Origin: Schistocephalus solidus
Lineage: Eukaryota; Platyhelminthes; Cestoda; Diphyllobothriidea; Diphyllobothriidae
Length of the DNA: 64,000 nt
Assembly (NCBI GenBank): GCA_017591395.1
Contig: WEDG01003977.1
Coordinates: 1 to 64,000, forward strand
Direction of reading: 5' to 3'
The translations under genes and the position numbers were made by a program. Of this stretch, positions 24,880 to 36,729 are shown piece by piece; the stretch's first letter is position 1; each line of letters starts with the position of its first letter. A model generated the notes under the pieces. That model did no database searches. It was not told where the DNA came from and saw only the letters and a program-made list of their open reading frames with translations.

Positions 24880-25495
24880 TAGAAGATACAATCACTGGAA
24901 CAAGAAGTTTATTAGTCTAACCTTTTGGATTCTCACCCGAACCCATCATCAGAGACAGTCGTAGGTAAGGTTAATTGAGGCACAAGGTGCGCAATAGTTA
25001 CAGAATTCGATACAACGGTGGCTCGGTAACCCGCATCCGAGTCACTAATTGTTGCAATTTCCTCCTCCATGCCGGAATTTGGCGTGATCCTTAGTCAGTA
25101 ATTTTGCCAGCTGTCCTTAGAAATGTTGATCACCCGCACCCTCCTCACGTGACTGAGTTCCCTGTTCAGTGAAAGTCACAGCAGCGAATATGGGGGTGGG
25201 AGATGTTTTCGTTTGTTCATAAACTGCGGGTCCGAGAACAATGTTTCGAGCAGGTCAGGGCTCAAGCGGTTGTCACCCCTTGCCAGGAGATGGGCCCGGC
25301 GAAATTTGAAAGTATAGACGGGTTCCGCCGATTGAGCTTTAACCTGAGAGTTGGCATCTTTTCTCCTCACCACTGCTGAATACTCGGCCATTCGCGTCTG
25401 AGTCTCTCGCCTGCTTTCTCTACAACTCCAACAGATTCGGTAAACGACTCCAGACGTTCCCTGGCGTAACTGTGCGTCTTTCGGCCTCATGACCT
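24880..25495 (-). mobile_element. Penelope-like element fragment: GIY-YIG endonuclease domain and 3'UTR
   Basis: The minus-strand frame at 25490-25176 encodes the C-terminal GIY-YIG-type domain of a Penelope-like retroelement. TSGVVYRICWSC stands in the GIY region, followed by RRETQTRMAEYSAVVRRKDA, then YTFKFRRAHLLARGDNRLS and SDPQFMNKRKHLPPPYSLL at the C-terminus. The stretch that should hold the YxGET motif after the Cys pair is shortened, so the nuclease is probably dead. About 300 bp of 3'UTR follow (25175-24880) and include a hammerhead-like core at about 24927-24952. The reverse transcriptase is missing: the copy is cut at about 25495. Confidence 0.82.
24921..24952 (-). ncRNA. Hammerhead-ribozyme-like core in the Penelope-like 3'UTR, degenerate
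   Basis: On the minus strand CTGATGA (24952-24946) is followed by a 6-bp stem GGGTTC/GAATCC with loop GGGTGA, then AAAAGG where an active hammerhead would have GAAAC. Penelope-like elements are known to carry hammerhead motifs in their terminal regions. Loss of the G of GAAA suggests this copy does not cleave. Stems I and III were not established. Confidence 0.4.
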
Positions 25496-25774
25496 GAATG
25501 ACCCAGCTCGCAGCAGCGGTGAATAGAAAGGAAGTTAGCTCTCAGGTCACAGCTCATTTGACGTGACCCGGTCATATTTTCAAGTTTCGCGTAGTCCAAA
25601 TTCTCGCAAGGGGCGATAGCCCCGTGAGCCGATAGCTGCTTGAGTCATGGTTCTCGAGTACGTAGTATATCAATGACCACCATGTCCTCCCGTTCTCATA
25701 TTCTGTTCTTAGACTAACTGAACAGGCAAATCAGTCACATGGGAAGGGTGTGGATGATCAACACTTCTTATTTA
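25496..25774. other. Unassigned gap between Penelope-like fragment and LINE A
   Basis: No coding frame. It may include more of the Penelope-like element in a decayed state. Confidence 0.35.
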
Positions 25775-28700
25775 TTATTTTATTTATTGCCAGTTTAGAG
25801 GCAAGTTCAGAAGATATATACAGTAGAGGATCAAGCTGACATTGAAAAACTCCTGATCGTTCTTTCTAGTGTTTTTCGGGAGAAAAACTGGTAGCTCGTT
25901 TAATGATTCAAGTTCAGAACGGGGAAGGGTTGACACAGGTGCACGATGTAATCATTCTCCCTTCAGTGTAATAGATCTGGTATTTTGCACCAGATAAAAA
26001 TGTGTTGGTGAACGGTTGCTTGCTGTCCACCGAGGAATTGGTTGATTATGGGCTGCAGAGCCAGCACCATTGCCCTCAGCATGAAACCTGACGCAGGGTT
26101 CAGAGTCTGCGACCGTTATCCGAGCGGAAGAGAGATTCCACCGAGTCAGCACCCAAAATTTTCGAGAGGTGTCGTGATTGCTACAAATATTGACAGCTCT
26201 TTTAAACAAACGATGGCATTGCTGAATTTCGATACTTCTGGGTAGCTTATTCCCGATTGTTATGGTGCTTATTGAACCATCCGGCGATATCTAATTGTGC
26301 GTACCAGGAGAAAAAATAGAAGGACTTCTCAATGACTGGTGTGCCGAGAGTGGTCAAGCTGCCTAAGAGTAGTAAGAGGATCAAAAGTACGACTGTTTAA
26401 ACGTTCAAGCAGTTAAAATAGTCCCGTCTGTAATCTGCGAATTCAAAACGGGTCGGGTTTAGTAAGCCCACAGCCTTTTTAGTACGACATGTTTCGGTTT
26501 TTCGATGAGAAATCTCGTTTAGTAAAGAAATACTGGCTGGAAGCTATCTTCTTCCGTTAAATAACGTGCAGAGTGATAAATAGAAACTAGCAGTATTCCA
26601 GACAAGGTCTAACGTACAATTTATAAAGGCTGGTTTTGAAATTTCTGCGAATAAACCCAGTATTTGGGCGTGGTTTCGAGACGATTAGATTGCAGTGCTC
26701 TGACAGATTAAGACAACTAGACTATGATATGCCCAGATCCTTTATAAATCCAGGCACATTCGGGTCGTGACCGGCTATGCTTAGCTGCGGTTGATGTTTG
26801 TCGCCAACAACCATAACGGAGCATTTGTGCCAAGAAAGGGAAAGGCGTCATGTGCAACACCACTGATCGAAGGCTTGAAGATCCTGTTTAAGACCTTAAG
26901 CACGATGTTGCGATCTGTCGGTTTATATCGATAGGTAACCTTTAAATCGTCAGCATACATAAAGGGCTTACCATACTGAAAACAATTAGGAACCTCGTTG
27001 AAAAAAATGAAAATAGGAACAGACCAAACATGCTACCCTGAATAATTCCACTTCTCCCATGTTCGTAGATAAAATTGGAAGTCTCTACTCGTTGTAAGCG
27101 AACATCCAAATTGGAGGATAGTAAGTTCAGAAGCTTGTTACCTATGCCGTAGGAGGCAAATTTCAGCAGGAGGAAATCATGGTCAACATGATCAAAAGCC
27201 TTAGTGAAATCGAAATCAACGCTGTAAAGTGCAAAACTGCTGTCTCTAGATTGTAGCACATGATCAAGAGAGCTGGCAGATGTCACAAGATCATTTTCGA
27301 GGAACCCATGCTGAGCCGCATTAAGTAGGTTGTTCTCTACTAGTCTTTTTGTAAGGTCTCTAAGATCTTCGAGACTGCTGGCAGTGTATTTATTGGCCTA
27401 AGTTCGTTTAGTGCTATAGTTCAGCCGTGTTTGGGTTTATGCCGAATGTGCGATTCCTTCCATAAAATAGAAAAAAGGTTTCACATTCGAGAGCAATATT
27501 AAATATCTTACACAGAAGGGACGGGAATAGTGCATGTACATCCACCTTTAGATCGCTGACTGGGATGCCATCTGGTCCAGGACTGTAAGATTGACGAAAA
27601 CGCCGAATGGCTCTGGTCACGTCCCAGGGGGTAAAAGTTATGGTTTTGAGGACGTTACCGGTCCAAACCCGGATAGTCGGAAATGGGGCGACCGAATTTT
27701 AACTAACACTTCTGGACAAGAAAATATTGAAGCTATCGGTCTTCAGCTTTGTGATAATTATGTGGTTTCCCAAGGCATCTTGGAGTATGGTTGCTGCGTT
27801 TTTCTCTGCACTTTTACTGAGCGCGAAAAGATTTTTCGCGAAATTTAACAAAGGATTTTCGAATAGTTGGCCTCATTGGCTAACTCTTTTTCTTCAGACA
27901 ACTTCGTAGATTGCTCAAAGATTAGTTGGATTAAGGGCAGAGTGAAAGTATCGTTTTGTAGATGAAAACAACGTGGAAGTCTCCGCAGTCTACGGTGGAA
28001 AGATCAAGGGAGGTAGACTTCATCCTTGCCATTAATTATTTTCTTACATGGAACAAAACGAGAAATGAGTGACTCTGGAACTTTCTACAGTGTATCAGTA
28101 CAAACATACAAATCCAAACATAGAAAGAAGCCAGACCAATCGTCAGAATTAAGATTTTTCAGTAATTCCCCCCATATTTAATGATCGGAAATCATGGAAA
28201 AATCTATATTTTTGGAAAACAAAATTTCGTCAGCCTCGACTTCTAGTGCAGAAGCAGAACTCCAGAACAACCATGTAGGCCTAAATGTGACACTTAAAAT
28301 GGCTGGCAACCTCTACAGAAAATAAGATCAAGTATGTTTGATCCTCGAGCGAGAAAGTCGACTACATGATCCCACATGCCGATATCTAAGGCCTCAATTA
28401 GTCTTCGAACTTCACAGGGCCGAGGGTGGAAACCATTGAATTTCAGGAAGATTGAAGTCACCTGCAATCGAGCAGTACTGCAGCTTTAATCAGCTGTGGC
28501 ATTAAATGCCTCTGAGAGATACAGATTGTAATCCTTGCTTGCGTTGGGTAGGCGATGAACAAAACCAACGAGTAAAGAGTAGTTACCCTTTAGACAAACT
28601 CGGAGCCAACAGCTCTCTTCTACCGTGGTAACTTGTTGAAAGTCCTAACTGCACAAATGTAAGTGGTTGCTTAACGTACATACAGCTTCCTCCACCATGG

Positions 28701-30650
28701 CCCTCTTTTCGATCATTACGAATGTAGACGTAGCCTAGAATAGAGAGTTCGAAGTCGGCTACGCAGGGTGTTTTCCATGGCTTTGTAACCATAACAATGT
28801 GTGGGCGTGGACGAAAACCAGAGTCTGGAGCAGAGGCATCGTATTAAGCAGAGATCTGGCATTTATACGAACATTTAAAGGGGGCCCATCTTTTATTTCT
28901 GAGACGAAACAGTAAGCATGTCAGAGAGACTGCCTTCGGGAAAATAAATGCGCTTTTTACTTGAACTATTTGCCCATCCCTTAGTTTTATATGCTCCTTG
29001 CTATTGCTTCTTCATCTTTCCGGTTCTATTCTTAATTTTCTCATTTTCATTCGCTCTTCCAGCTAGTATTCCGGCTAAAAAACGTCAGCATGCAGGCTTC
29101 GTAGGGGTGATTTTCTCTAAAGCAGAAACGGTACCTGTACTTCATTTTCCAAAATGATATAAGGTTTTGGTCGAGGATTTGAACCGGGTGGTGACGGAGC
29201 CTTGCCTTTTCTTATGTCTTTAGAATTTGGATGGACTCATCATCCGTTACCAACATTTTGCATACAATTGAAAAAATCTAATTCAAATTTAGCTCACTCC
29301 TTTGGAATTGTTGATGCTGACTTTGGGATCCCTTTTACAACTACAGTCTGTTTTTTACTTAATCGGACACCTGTTTTCAGCTCAGATCTTTCGACTGCAG
29401 GAAAACTTGTATCCAGTTCACTTGGTACAATAGATCCAGATGAACTGGCTTTCGGGTTGGCTGGAGCCAAATCCATGGACGGCTTGGTCTTCTTACACCT
29501 TTTCCTCTTTGGCTTATCAAACTCAACAACCTTTTCAATATCGTTTTTTGGTGCAGCTTCCAGCAGCGATGCGGCGCTGATTCGTGAAGCCAGATCATTG
29601 CTGAAGCTGCCTGGGCTAAGCGACGATGGTATAGAGCACTAATAATATAGGACTCCCTTTCAAACGAATGAAAAGTCTATGGTTTTACTTGGTTTGACAG
29701 ACACAATATCTTTTATCTGAGTTTTATGTATGCTTGAAGAGGCAATATGTGCATACGAACTTTCCTTTACCGGAGGTTTTGGATGGAAAGGTGCTTTTTT
29801 AAAAGGTGGACAAGGAATATATTTTTGAAATTATCTTTTTCCTGCTTTAGATTGGCTACCTCCTGCTCAATTCCTGAGAATTTCTGGAGGAGGCTGAAAC
29901 ACCACATACAAGTTTCATCTTCATAGGCTACATTCGTTAAGCTTAATATAATTTTTGCCCATTTAGCGTTCGGTGAACAATTAGCAGAATAGTTATATTT
30001 GCTATTATTTTCTGCTTGTTTATTGATTTATTTGTCAAATCCCGAGTCAATGTGGCCGAGTAGTTAGAGGCGTCGGTACCCGGTCCTGCGCGATTAAGTG
30101 GCGCAGGTTCGAAACCAGGCAACGGACCTGTTTTTCGTAGCAATAAATTTGGGTCACCTGCATTTTGAGTACTTTTAGGGACACGAAGCAAATGTGTTTG
30201 ATGTTAAAATCGTCTCAAAATAAACGAGGAGACGGTAGTGTTATTCAAGAGATCGCGAAATTTTATGACGTCATTAAATATCTTTTTATTTCGGTGCCTT
30301 TGCCTTGTTTTACTTCAACTTTATGACTGTATGAAGATATAATGGCGCAGTCTTCGATTTGAAACCCATCGGTTATTGGGAGCACATTCAGGGAGCACAC
30401 AGCTGGCATGAGTTTCGGAAGTGAGTGAAGATTGAAGCTTGCACTTTCAGTTGAGATAAATCCTGGGGCAGTGAATAATCTGCAGCAGTGGGCTTTTTCA
30501 AAGCCACAGAATCTTCATGTCCAAGTTGCTAGGTCCAAACTCGGGATAATTAACAGGCAACTCTAATAATTTCCAAGCATTTTGCCTTCTACACTGAGGT
30601 AGAAACTAAAAACTCATCGGATTCTTTTGTCAGCGAGTCAAACTACTAAG
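25775..30650 (-). mobile_element. LINE family A copy 3, near full-length, multiply disrupted
   Basis: Reading down the minus strand: 5' region from about 30650, with the conserved block around CTACACTGAGGTAG near 30590; a tRNA-Ser-like block at 30050-30130; an ORF1 segment at 29476-29294 (ERSELKTGVRLSKKQTVVVKG); endonuclease remnants near 28790-28580 (RNDRKEGHGGGSCMYVKQPL); RT at 27620-27414 (RQSYSPGPDGIPVSDLK) and 27286-26942 (VDFDFTKAFDHVDHDFLLLK); and a 3'UTR ending in a TTTA-type simple repeat at 25775-25800. Many stops and frameshifts. Same layout and length as the plus-strand copy at 31714-36488. Confidence 0.85.
30050..30130 (+). repeat. tRNA-Ser-like sequence with A and B boxes, antisense in the LINE A 5' region
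   Basis: Contains TGGCCGAGTAGTTAGAGGCG, matching the A box/D-arm of serine tRNAs, and GGTTCGAAACC, matching the B box/T-arm, about 40 bp apart. It is not a credible functional tRNA: the acceptor and anticodon stems do not pair cleanly. Homologous blocks occur in antisense at about 32095-32145 and 44310-44380 in the other LINE A copies, so it is part of the element rather than a chance insertion. Confidence 0.65.
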
Positions 30651-31713
30651 TATTGAGCACGCCAGCATTCAGCAGGGGTTATGAAACTACGGCCATTATT
30701 GAATCGGACGAGGGCTGCCAAACCAGCAGGACATTAAGTAAGACCCAAAGCGATACTCATTTGAACTGCTAATTATAGTACACATGCAGTCACGTGGCCG
30801 CTGTAGTGGCCGAAGACGCCGAGTTTGACACACAAGGGCAAGTAAAGCACCTGGGGTCGTTTTAGCAGGTGCGAGTACTGAGCAAAGTAACTAAGCACCA
30901 TGTTGGTCAAGCGAATACAGCCATCGTTAGAATAAACAGCCGAAATGTAGAAAATGGATTCTACTAGTAAGAAAGACATAAATTTAGGAAAGGGTACAAA
31001 GAAAATAAGGAAGGGAGCGTTACATGTAGCCATGTCTGGTATGGAGTGGGGAGAATTCTCCCATGAGCATGTGATAACGAGTGGGGAGTACAACGCTCTG
31101 GGCAACTTCAGGGTCGGGACGAGGGAATGCTGACATTGAGCGGGAGACAACGATAGGATATGCGGTGACGATAACTGTGGGGCCGGGGGTCAGCATTTGA
31201 GAGTTAAAGGGAGCACCGGCCACTTCACCGACAATTGATCACTCCGACCCCATCCTGGGCTTGCGCCAAAAGTGAGTCTTCACTCCAGTTAAAGAACCTG
31301 TTCAGTCCCGTGGTGCTCATCACTGCTACGTTCTGTTTAGGTCAAGTTGAAACGAAAAGTTTTGCTTTTTACCGTGTTTTTCGGCAATACTTGTCGATTT
31401 TAAATAAATTCAAAATTTTAAAACAGATCCTTTTAATCTCCTGTATTATTTATGCTGGTTTAAATAGGAAGTTGGATTAATTAGTTGCATCTTGTGCAGT
31501 CAAGTTTTAAATCCGTGCCTGGCCTGTCATTTTCTGTTTACCGTAGGAATTAAGCTGTATTATCAGCCTTTTAAGTATATTTTTATAAATCATTAACACA
31601 TTTTCTGTTAAGTAAACTAAATTTCGGTCCAGTAGTTTACGATTTCCAGGAAGAGACTTGGAAAATGACGCAAGTTTGTATCCATCCCTTCATCCTTGAG
31701 TACCTGAAACTTG
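30651..31713. other. Spacer between two head-to-head LINE A copies, with an unidentified 125-codon minus frame
   Basis: A minus-strand open frame at 31150-30773 encodes a hydrophobic stretch (FLIFFVPFPKFMSFLLVESI) but resembles no family I know. No splice sites or neighbours support it. The rest shows nothing recognisable. Confidence 0.3.
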
Positions 31714-34700
31714 GCGCGTTGTTTGAAATTGGCTTCGAATTTCAAGTACCTCGAGCCTACGAGTTTTAAGTCTCTACCTCAGTGTAGAAGACACGGTGTT
31801 GGAAAATCTATTAAAGAATTGTCTTTATATTCCTCTGAGTTCGTAAATTGCAACTTGGACCCTCGATCTTTGCTGCTTTCCGAAACTCACGCCGGCTGTG
31901 TGATCCCTGCATCTGCTCTCAATCGTGGAAGGGACTCAAACCAAAGGCTGAGTCCTTATATTTTCAAATTCTTATTGTTGAAAACTCAGCTGACTCTCTA
32001 TTAATTTTTGTGGCAATTATAACATGCAAAAACTCAAGTTCCATAAGTTTATTGTCACAAAAAAATTGGTCCACGACCAAGCTGCTTGGGACCGTCTCTC
32101 GGCGCCTCTACCCACTCGGCCATATTGGCAGGGGGATCTTGTTAAGCAAGTTAATGGACAAGCAGAAAACAATTTTTAACCATCTTTATTCTGCTATTTG
32201 TTCACCTCCCGCTAAACGGGGTAAAAAGTTCAGTAAGCTTAACTAATGTAGCTTACGAAGACGAAACATGTATGGGGTGTTTCAGCCTCCAGCAGAAATT
32301 CTCAGGGATGGAGCAGGAAATAAGGAATCTAAGACAAAGAAATAGATAACTTAAAAAAATCTATATCTTGCCCAATTGCTAAAAAAGCTCCTGTTCGTAA
32401 TAAACCTACAACAAAGCAAAATTCGTATTCATTTATAGCTTCTTCAAGCTTACATAAAAGTCACATTAAACATATCGCGACTGCTGGACCCGGTAAACCA
32501 GAGGAAATTTCGCTACTTCCGAAGGGAGCCCCATCTAGTCCTTGCGCCACTCTACCGGTACTTAGTTCGGGTAGCATCAGCACTAATCTGGATTTACCGC
32601 CCATCGCCACATCACTGGTAGACGATGCACCAACATACGATGTTGAAGAGGTTGGCGAGTTCGTTAAGCCACAGAAGAAAAGGTCTAAGAAGAACAAGTC
32701 GTGCAGAGATTTGGCTCTAGCCTGCCCAACACCCAGTTCATGTGGACCTACCGGGCCAAGTGAATTGGTTACCAGTACTCACTCAGCTGAAAGATCTGAG
32801 TTACAAACGGGCCCTCGTTTGAGTCGAAAACATAATTTAGTCATTAAAGGGGTCCCGGAGTCAGCTTCAAGTATTCCAAAGGAGCGAGTCAAACATGACT
32901 TGGATCTCCTTCAATTGTATGCAAAAACGATGCTAACGGACGGCGAGTCCATCCACATTCTCAAGGCATATAGAATAGGGAAAGCTCTGTCCGCACCCGA
33001 ATCAAATTCTCGACCAAGACCTCTTAAAATCATCTTGGAAAACGAAGCACAGGCACAGCTCCTGCTACAGAGAAAAGCAACCCTACGGGGCCTGCATTCT
33101 GAAGTTTTTTTCAACCGGAATACGGACTGAAGGAGAGACTAAAAATGAGACAGTTAATAATAGAACTGGAAACACGAAGGACCAATGGCGAGGCACATCT
33201 CCAAATAAGAAACGGACAAATTGTTCAAGTGAAAAGAACATTTCTTTGGCCGAAGGCATTCACTCTGACAGCCTAACTGTCCCTTCTCAGAAACAAAAAA
33301 CGTGCGCGCTTAAATTATTCGTATTAAATGCCAGATCTCTGCTTAATAAGATACCATTGCTCCAGACTCTGGTTTTCATCCACTGCCCCGACATTGTAAT
33401 AGTTACAGAGACTTGGGCAACACCCTGTGTATCCAACTCTGAACTCAATATTCAAGGGTACGACTATATTCGTAACGATCGACACGAGGGCCGTGGCGGA
33501 GGAAGCTGCATCTATATTAAGCAGCCACTTACCTTTCTGCCGTTGGATTATCGACAATTTACCGCGGTAGAAGAGAGTTGTTGGCTCCGAGTAGTTCTTA
33601 AAGATAACTACTCTTTACTCGTCGGTTGTGTCTATCGCCCCCCAAACGCAAGTGGGGATTACGATCTCCGTCTCTCACAGGCATTTCATGCCGCAGTTGA
33701 CCTAAATATGAAGTACTGCTTGATTGCAGGTGACTTCGAATCTCCCCTGAAGTTCATTGGTTTCCACCTTCCGGTCCTGCAAAGTTCGAAAACTTGCTTG
33801 AGGCCATAGATACTGGCATGTGGGATCAGGTAGTTGATTTTTCCCACCCGAGGATCAAACATACTTGATCTTATCTTCTGCAGAGGTTGTCAGCCACTGT
33901 CAGTTTCACCTTTAGACCCACTTGGGAGTTCAGACCATGCTATAGTTGTTTCTTCACTAGAAATCGAGGCTGATGAAACGTTTTCAAAAAATATAGCTTT
34001 TTCCACGATTTCCGATCAGCAAATATGGGGAATTACTAACACATCTTAATTCCCACGATTGGACTAACTTCTTTCTATGTTTGGATGTGAATGTTTGTAC
34101 TGATACATTCTACCAAGTTCTAGGTCCACTCATTTCTCGTTTTGTTCCTCGTAAGAAAATAATTAATGTCATGGATGAAGTCTACCTCCCTTTACCTTTC
34201 CGCCGTAGATTGCGTAGACTCTCGCGTCGTTTTCATCGACTAAATGACACTTCCGTCCTGCCATTGATCCAGCAAATCTTTGATCAGGCTAAGAGGCTCT
34301 CCGAAGAAAAGCGACTAGCTGAAGAGGTTAACTTTGCCGAAAACCCTTCGTACAATGTTGCAAAACTCTTTTCGCGGACTGTAAAATCGCAGAGAAAAAA
34401 ACTCAGTACCCTGTACTTCGAGATGCTTTTGGAAACCCTATAGCTGACGCTAAGTTGACGGCTGATAGCTTCAATGCTTTCTTGTCTAGAACTTTCAGTG
34501 AACATTCGGTCGCCCCCTTTCCAAACGTCCGGGTTTGGACCGGTAACGTCCTCGAAAACATAACTTTTACCCTCTGGGACGTAACCGTAGCCATTCGGCG
34601 TTCTCGTCAATCTTACAGTCCTGGACCAGATGGCGTCACGGTCAGCGTTCTAAAGGCGGATGCAAATGATATATTTCCGTCACTTCTGTATAAGATATTC

Positions 34701-36488
34701 AATCTTGCTCTTGAAAGTGAAACCTTTCCTATTTTATGGAAGGAATTGCACATTTTGCCTATACCCAAACACGGCAGAACTACGTCATTTGACGACTTTA
34801 GGCCAATAAATACACTTCCAGCAGCCTCGAAGATATTAGAGACCTTGATTAAAGACAAGTTGATGCGTCACCTAACAGAGAATAACCTACTTAATGCGGC
34901 TCAGCATGGGTTTCTCGAAAAAAGATCTTGTGACACCTGCCAGCTCTCTTACTTTGATCATGTGCTACAATCTAGAGATAGTGGTTTTGCAATTTACAAC
35001 GTCTATTTCGACTTCACGAAGGCTTTTGATCGTGTTGACCACGATCTCTTCCTGCTGAAACTTACCTCCTTCGGCATAGGTAACAAGCTTCTGAACTTAA
35101 TATCCTCCTATTTGAATGATCGCGCACAACGGGTAAAAATTTCCGATGTTATCTCCAACCCCACGCACGTGAGGAGTGGCGTTATTCAGGGTAGTGTACT
35201 CGGCCCGCTTCTATTTTGCCTTTTTGTGAACGATGTTCCTGATTGTTTTCAGTATGGTAGGCCCTTTATGTACGCTGATGATTTAAAAGTTGCCTATCGT
35301 TATAAACCGGTCGATCGCCACATTGTGCTTGAGCTCTTAAAAAAGGATCTTCAAGCCTTCGCTCAGTGGTGTCGCACATGGCGCCTTTCGCTCTCTTGGC
35401 ACAAATGCTCCCTTATGGTTAGTTGTGACAACCATCAGCCCTCATCTAAGCATAGACGGTCATGACTTAAATGTGCCCGGGTTTATAACGGATCTGGGCA
35501 TATCATATTCTAGTAGTCTTAATCTGTCAGAGCACTGCGCCCTGATTGTCTCTAAAGCACGCCAAACCACTGGGTTTATTCTCAGAAATTTTAAAACCCT
35601 CAATATTAGGACCAGCCTTTATAAAATGTATGTCAGACCTAGTCTGGAATACTGCTCGTTTCTATTTAGCCTTCTGCACGCGAGTGAACGGAGGAAGATA
35701 GAATCAGTCCAGCACTTCTTTACTAAAAAGAGTTATTACTTCAGAGCACAGAAACTTGTCCTACCAACAACGCTGTGAGCTTACAAGCCTCGACCCGTTG
35801 TGGCTTCCGTAGATTACAGAAGGGACTATTTTTACTGTTCAAGCTTTTTAAACGGTTTTTACCTTTAACCCCCTTACATCCCTGAGGCAGCTCGATCACT
35901 GTCGGCGCACCAATCATAGAGATGTATTCTTATTTCTTCCTTTGGCACGCACCGTTAAATACCGTCAGTTTTTTTCGGTAAACGCTTTAGCAATCTGGAA
36001 TAAACTACCCAGAAGTATTAAAATTCAGCAAAACTATCCTTTGTTTACGAGAGCTGTCACTAGTTTTTCTACATTCAGGACACCTTCCGCGAATTTTGGA
36101 TGCTGATTCTCTGGAAGCTCTTTTCCGTTCTGATGGCGTCCACGGACTCTGAATCCTATGCCGGACTTCATGCTGAAGGCAATGTTGCTGGCTCTGCAGT
36201 CCGTAATCGGGTTATTCCTCAGTCTACAGCTAGCAGCCGCTCGCCGGCATACTTGCTGCTAGTACAGAAGACCAGATCCACAACACCGAAAGGAGAAGTA
36301 CTACACTGTGCACCTGTGTCAACACTTCCCTGTCCTCAACTTTAATCTGTTCAACAAGCTGCAGTTTTTTCTCCTGAAAATACCTTAAAGAACGATCAGG
36401 AGTTTTTTTTCACTGTCAGCTGGACCCCCTACTGTATATATCCCTTTTTACCTTGCCTGTAAACTGGCAATAAATAAATAAATAAATC
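31714..36488 (+). mobile_element. LINE family A copy 1, near full-length two-ORF element
   Basis: Jockey/CR1-like LINE. 5' region 31714-32150, with an antisense tRNA-Ser-like block. ORF1, about 32153-33276, has a frameshift near 32335 and others: an N-terminal CMGCF region, a short coiled-coil, a basic stretch (KPQKKRSKKNK), then an RRM-like domain (NLVIKGVPESASSIPKERV, LKIILENEAQAQLL). ORF2: endonuclease from 33246 (VLNARSLLNKIPLL, VTETWATP, GRGGGSCIYIK, CVYRPPNASG, IAGDF), frameshifted near 33750 and 33830, ending in SSDHAIVVSS at about 33930. RT 34455-35465 is open for 336 codons (SYSPGPDGVTVSVLKAD, FDFTKAFDRVDHDLF, GVIQGSVLGPLLF, FMYADDLKVAYR), with catalytic residues present. The thumb runs to about 35900, and the 3'UTR ends in an AATA repeat at 36466-36488. 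Confidence 0.9.
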
Positions 36489-36729
36489 ACGGGAGGAGAT
36501 ATATCTGACACCTGCTCGATTGTGCAGCCTTATCCAGATATTATAAGTTCTATTATAAATTTATTTGGTTCACCTTAAAACTGTTGATCATCTGGTCGCT
36601 TAAGCTTACAAATCGTCCTACAATAATAAGTCTTCGTCTGACGTAATAATAGATTGCCATTTATATAATCTCGTATACACATCTCGTATAAAGCCTGCCT
36701 TGGCTGGATCGAATTCCTGCATTAGCACT
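36489..36729. other. Short unassigned spacer
   Basis: No coding frame or recognised repeat between the tail of LINE A copy 1 and the start of LINE F homology. Confidence 0.4.

Noticed and set aside
29202..29642. 146-codon open frame on the plus strand
   Set aside because: It is the antisense shadow of LINE A copy 3 ORF1, whose real frame is on the minus strand (29476-29294).
30050..30130. A functional tRNA-Ser gene
   Set aside because: A and B boxes are good, but the acceptor and anticodon stems do not pair and homologous blocks sit inside other LINE A copies.
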